From: Hericium rajendrae
Taxonomy: Eukaryota; Basidiomycota; Agaricomycetes; Russulales; Hericiaceae
NCBI GenBank assembly: GCA_033439255.1
Contig: CM065880.1
Coordinates: 1,984,001-2,048,000 of the forward strand
Reading direction: 5' to 3'
Length of the DNA: 64,000 bases
Shown here in pieces: positions 20,193 to 30,991 of the stretch; positions within the stretch are counted from its first letter, which is position 1; each line of letters opens with the position of its first letter. The notes under the pieces were generated by a model. That model worked only from the letters and a program-made list of their open reading frames with translations. It did no database searches and was not told the origin of the DNA. The position numbers and the translations under genes were made by a program.

Positions 20193-23002
20193 TCAGAGCT
20201 CGAAGAAAGGAGAAAGTAAACCTTCGGGATGATGTCCCGAGTCCGTGTCGACGTCCATTGCTGTCATCTTCATCAGGTCGTCCCACAGGCTTGCAGGAGG
20301 CTGCTCTCCGCTGTGCAAGAAGTCCCGAATATGGTGCAACCATTGCTTCAGCACATGATGCCTGACCTCGGCCGTGCACGACTTCGGCCCGCCAATGGGC
20401 GCCACGCCCTGCTGGAGGGCCAGCAGGGACACCTGCGCCAACCAAAAATAGGGCATGGCATTCTGCATGAAGCTCTCGACACCCTTGTGCTGCTGAGGCT
20501 GCGGCGTGTCCGGAGCGTTCAGCCAGCTGTGAAGCCATTTCTGGAGGACGGCCTGCAGTGCAAGGGTCTGGGCGTCCTGTCTGCCGCCCTCCGCGCTACC
20601 TGGCGGGGACTGAGCGGATGGCGAGCCCCCTGGGCGGGGAGACTGCGGCCGCGACGTAGTCGGCATTTCAAGACCGAGATTGTAGATGGTGCGCAATATC
20701 GAATGGATGAGGACAAAGTGTGCGAACGGGGAGATGGCAAGCGCAATCGACGAAACACGTTTGTCCTCGAGTGTGGCAATCGCGCGCTGCATCCGGTATC
20801 CTGTGAGCCGGGACGATGTGGATCCATACTCCGACGGCATCTGAAGAAGGTCAAACCATTCGCTGGCTGAGCTCGCGTTCCAGAGCCCGTCTTCGGCGGG
20901 GAGGCACAAGTCTACCTCCGTGTCGAAGAATGACGGCGGAAGAGAGAAGAAGACGCAATGACAGCTGTCGTGCAGATAGGCAAGGAGCAAAGTTCTATCG
21001 GCAGGTTAGGGCCAGTTTCATTCCGAAATCAAGATATACGGACCGTTTGATACTCTCCTGAATTCCCCACTCCCGCCACGCGGCCTCAATAGCAGCTGGG
21101 TCAGAGAGGCTAGGCGGTGTCCAATTGCCACATTTGCTGATGAGCCCACAACGTCGAATCATCTGGAACGCATCCGTGATTGACATACAAAAAAGAGTAG
21201 AGATCGGCAGAAACGAACCATGACTACCATTCCATGATAGATGTTCGAAGAGGCACATTGATCCGTTGGTTGATGGAACAGCCCTATCACTTGTAATAGA
21301 AGGCATGCGAGAATCAGATATCCCTGATGTTCAGAGTCGGCAGGACTCTTTGCCTGGGAGGAATGGCATGAACGACAAGATCCACAACGCATAGTGGCAT
21401 GCGCTTACCACTTCCTGGATCAGCACCTCACGTGTCGTGACGAGGGTGTTCGAGACAAAGCTACTCGCGACGCGTGTCTTTACGAATAGAGCACCGCACG
21501 CCTGCATGGCGCGGATGAGAACGGGCGGCTTCCCTTCAGCCGTCCATGTCGGCGAGTGCACGATCGATAGATGATGAGAGAAGGCCGTGAAAAATAAGTA
21601 TACTGGGTGGCACTGTCAGATTAAATGAAACCGCAATGAGAAATTGAGAAGCCACGCACAATAATGCTGTAATTCTGCTTCTGGGGGTTCAGGCGCGGAT
21701 GAATCCGAAGAAGACGTGTTCGAGAACGAAGTCCTCCTTTGTGCGTGGTTTGGAGCTGGGAAAGAGATAATGGGCGTCGATGAAGTACTCGTGCTTGGCT
21801 GACAGTGCGGGTAAGCCTCGGCGCCAGAGGAAGCGAAGAACGGCTCGGCGTCAATCATATCCATAGGAAGCGAGGACAACGGAGCGCTCTCGGCCGACTG
21901 AGGATGAGCATCGTTCCAAAAGAAATTGCCAAGTGCGACAGGACTGATGCCTTGAGACGATAGACTCTGCTCGGGAAATGGATCAAGGATATCGGGAGGA
22001 AGAGCCTTGGAAAGGCTGTCACCGAACGCGTCCAATTGAGGGCCGAATGCCAATGACAGATCGCCAGGGAAATCGAATATGTCAGACCGTGGGGACATGG
22101 AAGATGAGCTACAGGTCGTGCAAGCTGCCGAGTCTGCCGAATCTAATGCTGGTCGCAATGCAGACGAGAGGTCGAAGGCGGGTGAACCTGTCGCAGGGGA
22201 TACATCGGTCATGGGGGTATCTGTTGGTTCTTTGGAGGATGAGGAAGTCGGGACGTGATGCGAAGGAGAAGGAGACAGAGGAGATGTTGGAGATGTCGGA
22301 CTGGCATCTCGAGTAACCGGCTTCGAGGAATAGCTATTGGCGAGCTTCCTTGCAGCAGCAGCGGCCTTCTTCAGCCTTGATGCTTCAGGATCATTGATGA
22401 ATACACATTCGCGCCCACGAGAGCTGCACTTTGAGCACGGTTGCTGGAGGTCGCATTTGACTTTGGACTCGGCGCAGGCCTGGCATGACTTGCGGCGAGA
22501 CTTATTTTGATTGAGCCTACAGACGAATGAGCACCGCGCGTATCCTAAGGAGGACAACACGTACAGATCGCCGCAGCTGCGCTTGTGTCTAGTAAGCAGA
22601 TCACTGCGCGTAAATTCGGACAAGCACGTCTGCGAGATATCCCGTGAGAAGGGTGTAGAAGTCGCGGATGAATGATCATACCTCGCATCGATGCAGTCTC
22701 TCGTTCGAGTCTAAGTTAAAGCAGACACTATTAGCCATCATCGATGCGAATCTCCAGTGAAGAAGCTTACGAGTCCGAAGATGTCGATTCAGATGTGTCG
22801 TTCGAGTAAATTTCGCAGGGCAGAGAGGACAGTACTTCGTCTGGGGCAGTGAAGGTTTGTTGCCCTTGTGGCAGCGCATGCGTGAAGATTGTTCATCCTG
22901 CTTCATAGATGCAAGAGGAGTCATCGAAGACGAAGGAGAAGGCGAAGAGTTCTCGTGGGCGACGTCGTAGGATGCATACAGCTGTGGAGTAAAGGAAGAC
23001 AT
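20193..23002 (-). CDS. Transcription factor with C2H2 fingers, Zn2Cys6 cluster and fungal regulator domain (810 aa)
   Basis: This is a nuclear DNA-binding regulator. Exons: 23002-22771, 22710-22682, 22629-22565, 22516-21660, 21602-21409, 21353-21219, 21162-21044, 20994-20193. The frame holds across all seven 48-60 nt introns; the last donor is the uncommon GTCCGT. Finger 1 is C58-x2-C61-x12-H74-x3-H78. Finger 2 is C86-x2-C89-x12-H102-x3-C106, a C2HC variant. The binuclear cluster C120-x2-C123-x6-C130-x5-C136-x2-C139-x6-C146 follows a basic stretch (KSRRKSC). A Ser/Pro-rich linker runs to about residue 390. The rest resembles the fungal-specific regulator domain, with AWREWGIQESIKRTLLLAYL then LPPSF and LCLP blocks. 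It lies 4.2 kb from reductase 1 and points away from it. It is a good candidate for the cluster regulator, but the link is inferred from position only. Confidence 0.85.
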
Positions 23003-26000
23003 CGTTGGGGGGAATTAAACCTCTCCGAATACGACGACTGAGCTGTTTTAAGCAGTTTGAGATCTGAGAGCCCGAATGATTCGCCATGCAGACGTTTCGC
23101 TCAGACTCTTTTGAGCCCACTGAGGGTCGATCCGGTGGAGTTTACACCGACTCTCCAAAGTAACGGCATCCGTGTGCAAGGCGTATGACGACTTAGTCAT
23201 TGGTCGCCTCTTCCGGTGCCGTCAGCCGGGCGTCCTTCCCATGGCTTCAATGAATTACTTAAACGAAGAATGATCTCTGAGGAAAGGGACACAGCACGTC
23301 GAAGACTGATGTTCCAGTGCCCGTTCGAAGTGCTTGTAGTTCCTGATAGCAGGATAGAGCCCAAACAAGGGCCAGGAACGTGCATGCAACCCTGCGATAT
23401 GGTTCCTTCTCTAACTTATCAGCAAACTTTCTGCTTCATCAATTTCCTGCTGAAACCATGTCGAATCAGGTATGCAGCTTTCCGACTCGTCGACGAGGAT
23501 CCTGGGCTTGTGGAACACAGGAGGCACCGTCCATGTCGGAGCCATTTGCCGCCGCTGAGGCGAAATCCCGAAACTTCAACACCACTGCGCATCGACGTGC
23601 CCTCATTGTGCGTGCACAGTGGCTTCCCCCCGCCCGTGTATTAACGCTCAGCCTCTCGCAATTTGTAAATCATTATCGCAAAAATGGAAGCCGGCGGATC
23701 GGCAATGTGCTCTGCTTTCCTGGCCCGTATAATTGTGCCATTGATTTGCAATTCAGATATCCGCGACGGTCAAAGGTTGGATTTCACGATCTCTATATTC
23801 ATTGATTCTTTTTGACATGTCTGCCCCATACTTAAATGGACATGACAGGCTCGCGATTGTTGCGAAACTCAACATGCTTGCCCCACGCATGAGAAGCTCT
23901 AGGTGCCATTGTGGCAAAGTACTTAGTACCATCAACGATTCGGGCAGCCCTTCACACCCCACGTCATACTCCGAGTGCTTCGGCGTGGATATCGGACCGA
24001 CGAGCGCCTCTCAACGACTCGTCTTCATTGAGCGCACTGCTTGGATCGTCAGATAGAATGCGACACTCAATCCAATCGCCGGGCGTCTGTGTCTTCTCAA
24101 GGTTGTCGCGTGGTACGCCCACGTCACGGACATCAGCGTCAACCGGCAAGGCATTGCGTGCACGTTGTGTGGTAGCGACAGACATGACGCTCCTTTCGGC
24201 AGCCAATCATCGTTGGGGTGGCACTGATTCATGCGTGTCTAGACCTTTGAGGACCTGAGTCAATCCCGGCCGGGCATCTCTTTCCTATGCTCGACAATTG
24301 CAATACCACGCTGGATCGATTGCTACTGACGCCAGTATCAAAGCTCTCACCGGGATCCTGTGGAACCGAGCTGAAGCCACACTTCATGATGGCTTTCCTG
24401 AGCTAAACATACATACGAGGACGACATGATGGATGGAAGTTCAATGTCTCGGCTTCATGTGTCGAATAAGCTGTCGAGATGTGCGCACAGATATTCATTT
24501 CTTGGCTTGAGTCCGTATCTCATTCGTTCGCACGACGCAATGTGCCAGACGACGATGACCCTACTGACTGACTTTAAACAGTGTCCACATCATTTCTCTC
24601 TGTGTCAATGCCATGCACGACATGCTTCGACGTCACAGCGCCCGTCATTGGCTGTGAACCACCTGTCGCTGTATATGGGATGCCCGAACAGTTCTAGGAC
24701 GTGTCCGATCAGAAACTCGCTTAAAGCCGAGGTAACGCGCGTTATCTACCGTCCTCCACGGGCCTTCCGTTACGACGTCTGTAACTACCGCAGGCAAGTT
24801 GCTCTCATGGCTTGCAGGGTGCAGCGCTGGTCAACGTAATGTACATTCAGGCTGTCATGCTTCGAATGTCGCGATCAGACTGGGTTTCCACCTTGTTCTT
24901 CCGCTGCAGGCATATTAATGCACCGACATACGCAGCTTTAACTCCATTGACCCATCTGATATCAGCCAATCGGGGGTATCTAAATTTACATGCCCCAGCG
25001 CCTCGAAATACTCGACATCCAATCATCGTGTCAAAGATCAGAGTGACAGAATATGTCGTCAAGATTAAGTTGCTAATGGTAATCTATTGGTGTCTCGCGC
25101 GTAGGCCGTGCCGGACATGACGCATTTCGAATGAAGATCCTGAATCTTCATCGTTGGACAATGTGTAAGTCAAAGTTTTATTATTGGCTTCGCTGTAAGT
25201 TAATTTCCGTGCAGCAAGGCCTCCGTCCGTTTCCAGGATTAAACATCTCTGAGCACCGTCCTTCTGTTTTAGATGCTATACTTGAATGCATATCTAAACG
25301 CCTTCGGTACGATCTCGGTATGGAGATATCTAATTGCTGGTGGCGCGCACTGACGAAGTGAGCATTCCGGCGTGCCTTACAGTGTCCGATTGATTTTCAG
25401 ATACATAAACGGCAGCACAATGCTACAACCACAAAAATGTTGTCCCCCGATTGGCGAAGTACCGTGACAGCTGCATCCTCATAGAATACGGCATGCACTC
25501 GGTAAGTCTTATTCACCGTGTGGCACTGTACACCTTATGAGGCAGTCAAGACTCCTGTGTTTTGAAAGCGTATCACAGAACAAGACTTTTCAAGTGCCCG
25601 CTTTTCACCCATAAACGAAGTGGCTGACCTATCACAGGGTCTCCCCGGAATCGACAATTGGCCGTTCGTCTTCTCGACAGCATGCTATCGCCGCTGCATC
25701 TCACACATCCCGATCGCCACAAGGACAGCACGGCAACTTGCACTGCAGATACCCAGGCCTGCGATGTCGAGGACAGGAGAAGCTGAGCAATCTCAGCGTG
25801 GCATCGAGATGAGATCATCGAGGGCAGATTTCCCCGGTAAGCTGGTTTTAGTTGCCGGGGGATCTGCGCTGTAAGTTTCTTGTTCCCATTCGGTGGCCGC
25901 CGCCGGGCTGACGGTTGGCTTCAACAGTCCATAACCTAATAAGAGGCCTGGGAACCGTCTCGATCCCGCGGCAGATTGATTGCACCGAGGGGGCGACGGG

Positions 26001-27214
26001 CTCCCAGCCAGTCATGGCCGTCGGGGCCAAGGTGGGTCCTTCAATATTGAACAATGACAGTAGCATGGTCTTCCTTCATGTTGTCAACCAATCGCGTGTC
26101 TACAGCCTTGCTGCAAGCTGCAAGATAACGCAGTGACTAACCGCTAACAGAGCTAGCGTCGATTGCGAGCTCCAGCGGCTTTGTTATGAAACACCAGGAC
26201 AAGCCGACGCAGCGAATGCGGCCGCTATTCTCCGGAAAAGAACTCCTTCGCAGGTAGAAAAGAACATGGAGGATTTTCCACTACACCCACGTTGCGGAAT
26301 ACGGGTCGATGCGCTCAGCCAAGGCCGCATGAGTGTCAAGGGGAGGTGGCTCTGCTGGCCCTACTTGCTGATTCCTGGACCGGCCCTTGCCGTAACTGAC
26401 CTGAACGTAACTATTCCAGCGCTGATGACGATTTGATGTCTTTGAATCCTTACAGCAGCTGACCCTGCAAGGCCTTATAATAATGCCCGTCGTCACCTTC
26501 CGGTCCGCACGTCATAGGCAAACTGACGCAACTCGATAAGACGAGATGGTGAAGCGAACAGATGGTGCAAGTAGGCGGTGCGCGAGACCTGAAGGCAATG
26601 AACGAGGGCCGAGAAGTCAAGCGAAAGTGTGTCGGAGAGACGAGAGACCGGACAAGTCAGGCGACGGGGATGAACGTCAAACTCAAGATGTCGATTGAGG
26701 GCCTCAAAATCCACTACTACACTACTCAAGTGCATGTATGACCATACTTATTTTAGAAAGATAATTAGAACAAGGCCGAAAGCTGAATATCTTAGTACCA
26801 AGACCTGACCAAGACAGTACAAGCTTAATAACGATTAAGTAAATCAAGCAAGCAGCCCTGAGAATCGAGAACAAACGATGGAAATATGTAGGCCACGGAA
26901 AATGCGAGCCAGAGCAATAAGCGCCGGCGCCGCTCTCCTCGTGCTCGGGGACTGCGCGATGCGCTTGATCAGGGCGAAACATGCCTTGAATGGTGAGTCA
27001 CAGACAAAATAAACACGGTCAAATAAAATGGGAGATAAAAACAGTACTGGAACAGGCACGACCGAGTCTGGAAGTCCAACACGACCAACGATGGAGATTT
27101 CACGTAGGCATGAGAGATACGAGAGAGCGAAGTCGCGTTTGGTATTGGTACACAATACATCGTTCTACAGTCGTGTTACATCCGTGGGCATTTTCATCTA
27201 TCAATCTATAGTGT
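23003..27214. other. Intergenic interval, 4.2 kb
   Basis: Only short ORFs without recognisable motifs were found on either strand. The first part must hold the promoter of the regulator (minus strand); the last part holds the 3' end of reductase 1. No repeat, tRNA or transposon was recognised. Confidence 0.4.
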
Positions 27215-30200
27215 CTACAAACCAGAACGCAGGAAACCAATACTCTTCCAATAATCCAGATACTGCGCGAAGACCTTTTCATCCACCGCCGACACCTCCC
27301 TCAACGCTGACGAGATGTCCTTCGTCTTGTCGATCGCAAGACGGCACCGGATACCTTTGCCCGCCAAATTGTTCTCGAAGAATTGGATAAGCCTGATGGC
27401 GGGATTCTGCTCCGCGGAGTCCTCAGACGACGTCAGCCGGTCAATCCACTCCCGCATCGGGATGCGCTCGAACGCGCGCTTGTCTGCGGTGACGATCGCC
27501 CGCTCCAGCACGGGGACGAGGTCCGCCCACGGTGTCGGCTTCGGGTTCGCGACATGGAAGGTCCCGGCGCCGCGCTCCCTGTCAAGACAGACATCGACGA
27601 TGGTGTTTGCGACGGTGTCGACAGGCACCCACGAGACGAACGGCAGCCAGTTGGTCGGGATCGCCCCGAGCTCCTGACAGCCGCGGACGAGGATGGGCAC
27701 GTTGTCCGTGGCGTTCCAGATACCGTGTACCGAGTCGCCCGAAATCTGGCCAAGCCGGAAGGACAGGGTGCGGATATCGGTCTTCTCGGCAGCGATGGCG
27801 AGGATCCGTTCAGAGACGAACTTCGATCGGGCGTATCCTTGGTGGAGGCACACCGCAGGGTCGGCAATGGGCTCCTCGAGGACGGGGGCAGAGGTAAAGG
27901 CGCCTGCAGACGCAACGGAAGATGTGAAGGATACGCGAGGGGGGTTCTTCTTCGGGGAAGTCAGGGAGAAATCGATCATGTTGCGTATGCCCTTGATGTG
28001 GACAGGCTCAAACGTCGCCAAGGTCCAATTGAAGTTGAGGACCCAGGCGTTGTGGATAATGAGCGTCGTCGTCGCGTGGATGGTCGAGAAAACCTCAGGC
28101 GCGAGACCGAAGTCAGGCAGGTTCACCTGAATGTCGTGGAACTCGACGCGCCCTGATGCCACTGCAGACTGCAAAGACGGGATGTCAAGACCGCGCTCCT
28201 TATAGGAACGGAGTTGACGATCGACGGATGGTGCTGAGCCGCTGCGGTTGAACGCGTAGACCTTCTTGACACGGTCATCGTGCAAGAGAGAATGGAGAAG
28301 GAAGGTGCCGAGAGAACCTGTGGATCCAGTGACGATGACCACCTCCTTGTCGTCAGCATCAGGGACCAGGGAGTCGGCTGCAGGCCGAGCAGGGAATGAT
28401 TCAGTATACTTCTGGATCATGGCATTGATGGAGCCGGCGTGCTGCTCTGCCGTCTCTTCACCGCTATCAGCGAGGAAACCGGTCTCGATGAGGGCCTGGA
28501 CACCTTCGGCCATGCCCCTCGCAGTCGTGAACAGGAAGACGAAGTTCTGAGGGACCTTCGAGACCAAATCCTTCGTCCGATCATCCTTCCGTAGAGCAGA
28601 TAACAAAGAGTTGCGAACAAAGATGGCCTTCAAGGAATCCATTCCGCTCGCGAACACGTCTTCCTCGAGACCGAGAGGCCTGCCCATGGCCTCCTCGACA
28701 ACGGCCTGGAAGAAAGGCGCAAGATGGTCGGCGTCAAGTGACTCGGGGAGCGGTGCATTATTGTTCGACGCCAGCGACTCAACGGCGAGATACAAGTCGT
28801 CAATTTCCTTCTCGTAGAGGGTGATGGCTAACTTGCGTTTGACGCTGCCTTTGTCGGTGCGGGGAAGGTCCTTGCCCGGAGTAGTGACCAAAACCATCTC
28901 CTTCCAGATTTGCGAGTGCGAAGGGTTCACGGCGTTCGCCTTCTCCACAGACGGCCATATCTCGTTGCGGAATGCCGCCAGCGCGGTTTCATCCGAGGGA
29001 TCGAAGGCGAACTCGGGAAGAGGCTCAACGAGCACACCATTCTGGGTACGACCAGTGCCGAAGACGATCGCGTTCTTCACCTTCACATCGGCCTCCAACG
29101 GAACTTCAATGGCACGAGACAAGGTCTTCTCACCATTCGAAAGGACTATGACATCGTCGGCACGGCCCGAGTGCTTGAAAAGACGGGGGTGGGTGGGATG
29201 CTTCACATAGAGGTCGGAGGTAGCATAGCCCTCACGGCCGTCGATGTTGACGTTGATCGTGCCAGGCTTCCATCCGTCTTTGGCGAGAATGATGAGCTCC
29301 CATGGACCAGTCTCAGGAATCGGCCCACGCGGCTCAAGGACGATGTCGAGATCTGGCCTGATCTCATGGTAGATCCAGTCCTCCGGCGTGCGACCCTCAG
29401 GCTCGAGGACGTTCATCTGCCCGATCTCAGTAGATCCGAGCATGGACAGGAAATGGATCTTCTCCTTCACAAGGTAATCGCCGAAATGAGGAGGCACGGG
29501 CGCACCCACAAAGAACCAGAATACCCTTCCACGCATGACATCCTCCCCTCCAGGGAGCGAGACGATCTCCTCGATGACAGACGGAGCACCGATGACGACG
29601 TTAGGTGCGTTGGGGGAGTTGCAAAATTCAATAAGGTACGAGGCGTTGACCGGCTTCGAGGGGTCGGGGAAGACCACTCGCCATCCGAGCCAGAGCAGGG
29701 ATGCACGTGTCAGCGCAGCGCCTGAGCCGTGGAAGAGAGGAAGCGTCGCGAGGACGGAGATGCCATTATATTTCGCGATGAACTCTTCGGGATAGTATTT
29801 CTGGACCCAGAAAAAGCGGGTGTTCCATGCCACCGGCTTGGGTAGGCCAGTTGACCCACTGGTGTGGAGAATGAGAGCCGGACGGTCGCATTCAGCTTCC
29901 CAGGTGAGATTGAAGGGGAAGGGCCGGCGTTCACCAGTGACAGTGCCTGGAAGAGGCGCCATGTCATAGACTGGAATGTTAGGACCCGCCTCCGCTGCAG
30001 ATCCCTCAGCCTCCGCGCGATTGTACGAATCGGAGAGTACGGCAACGCTGTTCGTCAGCTTGAGAAGATTGACGATCGCGGCACGAGAGTTGCGAGGAGA
30101 GATCAGAAGAGGGATGATGCCGAGCTTATGAAGAGCATAGATGGTGATCATGTAGGCTGCATCGCTGCGTGCAAGGATTCCGACAACTCTAAGCGGATCG

Positions 30201-30442
30201 TCAGAAGAGCTGCGGATACCCAGCTTCTCCGAGAACGTCCAAGCTGCATCATCAACAGCATGGCCAAACTGTGCCCAGGTGACATCTACGTAGTCCGACG
30301 TGCCAGGCTTCGGGTAGCTGATGGCAACACGCTGGGCATCGTTGTAAGAGCGGTGGTCGATGGCATACGGGATGAGGGTAGGTGTTTTTGGGAATGGCGT
30401 CAAGGCTGGGGTAACTGGGGTTGGGTAACCAGAGTCAGGCAT
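27215..30442 (-). CDS. Adenylate-forming reductase 1 (A-T-R, NRPS-like, 1075 aa)
   Basis: The enzyme activates a carboxylic acid as the adenylate, loads it on a phosphopantetheine arm and releases it by NAD(P)H-dependent reduction, normally to the aldehyde. It is cytosolic. Domains: adenylation about 30-545 with HTSGSTGLPK (193-202), GSTEIG (336-341), YATSD (406-410) and PRTDKGS with Lys531; thiolation about 570-650 with Ser603 in ASGMDSL; thioester reductase about 700-1060 with GSTGSLG (706-712) and the SDR-type Tyr870-x3-Lys874. It is encoded without introns, unlike most neighbours. The length is shorter than fungal alpha-aminoadipate reductase (about 1400 aa) and fits the basidiomycete A-T-R family. 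A possible 62 nt 5'-UTR intron ends directly at the ATG. The substrate cannot be read from the sequence; an aromatic acid from the nearby PKS is one candidate. Confidence 0.9.
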   Translation of the reverse strand: MPDSGYPTPVTPALTPFPKTPTLIPYAIDHRSYNDAQRVAISYPKPGTSDYVDVTWAQFGHAVDDAAWTFSEKLGIRSSSDDPLRVVGILARSDAAYMITIYALHKLGIIPLLISPRNSRAAIVNLLKLTNSVAVLSDSYNRAEAEGSAAEAGPNIPVYDMAPLPGTVTGERRPFPFNLTWEAECDRPALILHTSGSTGLPKPVAWNTRFFWVQKYYPEEFIAKYNGISVLATLPLFHGSGAALTRASLLWLGWRVVFPDPSKPVNASYLIEFCNSPNAPNVVIGAPSVIEEIVSLPGGEDVMRGRVFWFFVGAPVPPHFGDYLVKEKIHFLSMLGSTEIGQMNVLEPEGRTPEDWIYHEIRPDLDIVLEPRGPIPETGPWELIILAKDGWKPGTINVNIDGREGYATSDLYVKHPTHPRLFKHSGRADDVIVLSNGEKTLSRAIEVPLEADVKVKNAIVFGTGRTQNGVLVEPLPEFAFDPSDETALAAFRNEIWPSVEKANAVNPSHSQIWKEMVLVTTPGKDLPRTDKGSVKRKLAITLYEKEIDDLYLAVESLASNNNAPLPESLDADHLAPFFQAVVEEAMGRPLGLEEDVFASGMDSLKAIFVRNSLLSALRKDDRTKDLVSKVPQNFVFLFTTARGMAEGVQALIETGFLADSGEETAEQHAGSINAMIQKYTESFPARPAADSLVPDADDKEVVIVTGSTGSLGTFLLHSLLHDDRVKKVYAFNRSGSAPSVDRQLRSYKERGLDIPSLQSAVASGRVEFHDIQVNLPDFGLAPEVFSTIHATTTLIIHNAWVLNFNWTLATFEPVHIKGIRNMIDFSLTSPKKNPPRVSFTSSVASAGAFTSAPVLEEPIADPAVCLHQGYARSKFVSERILAIAAEKTDIRTLSFRLGQISGDSVHGIWNATDNVPILVRGCQELGAIPTNWLPFVSWVPVDTVANTIVDVCLDRERGAGTFHVANPKPTPWADLVPVLERAIVTADKRAFERIPMREWIDRLTSSEDSAEQNPAIRLIQFFENNLAGKGIRCRLAIDKTKDISSALREVSAVDEKVFAQYLDYWKSIGFLRSGL

Positions 30443-30991
30443 CTACATTGACGAAAAACTGAAGTCAGACTCGGCATCCAACACGACGAACAATTTGCAC
30501 GTACATTTGCTCTAGAGGCAGAAACTGAGGGGAATGATCGCGTCGGCCCAAACAGCTATATAGGATGGATACGTTGCACAACTCGGCGGCAGGTGGGTTG
30601 CCGTATTCCGTTTGCAAAGGATGCTCCATCATCGTGCGAACTGCGAGAAAGCACTTACAAAAGCCGTGAACGAACGCAACTGGGATTCCGGGATGGTGTG
30701 GACTCGGAGTAAGGCCTTCCAGGCCCTACTAGTACCATAACAGGATATTCGCGGAGACGAAATCAAGGCGGCCCGCTACGGACATTTGAGTGGCATCCTC
30801 CTCTTCCACTCAAGCAACTGCCCATGTCGGTCTTCGCACACAGGGATTTGCGTCTGCAGAAGCGCCTCTCAGAGTCCGTGATGATACGATTTATCAGTAC
30901 CCACATGCGACGGAGTAACGGCAAGGCCCTTGGACCATATATCTAGTCCGCGATCAGCAGGGGTCCTCCAGCTCGCTCGCTAAACGTCATT
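30443..30991. promoter_or_regulatory. Bidirectional intergenic region between reductase 1 and the ALDH-like gene
   Basis: The two genes diverge from this 549 bp gap. A TATATA box at 30557-30562 lies about 115 bases upstream of the reductase 1 ATG. On the minus strand, bases 30504 to 30443 start GTACGT and end TGTAG immediately before the ATG, consistent with a 5'-UTR intron. A shared promoter would co-express the pair; this is inferred. Confidence 0.45.

Noticed and set aside
27383-29725. Long + strand ORFs opposite reductase 1
   Set aside because: Antisense to a gene with all catalytic motifs; no family resemblance of their own.
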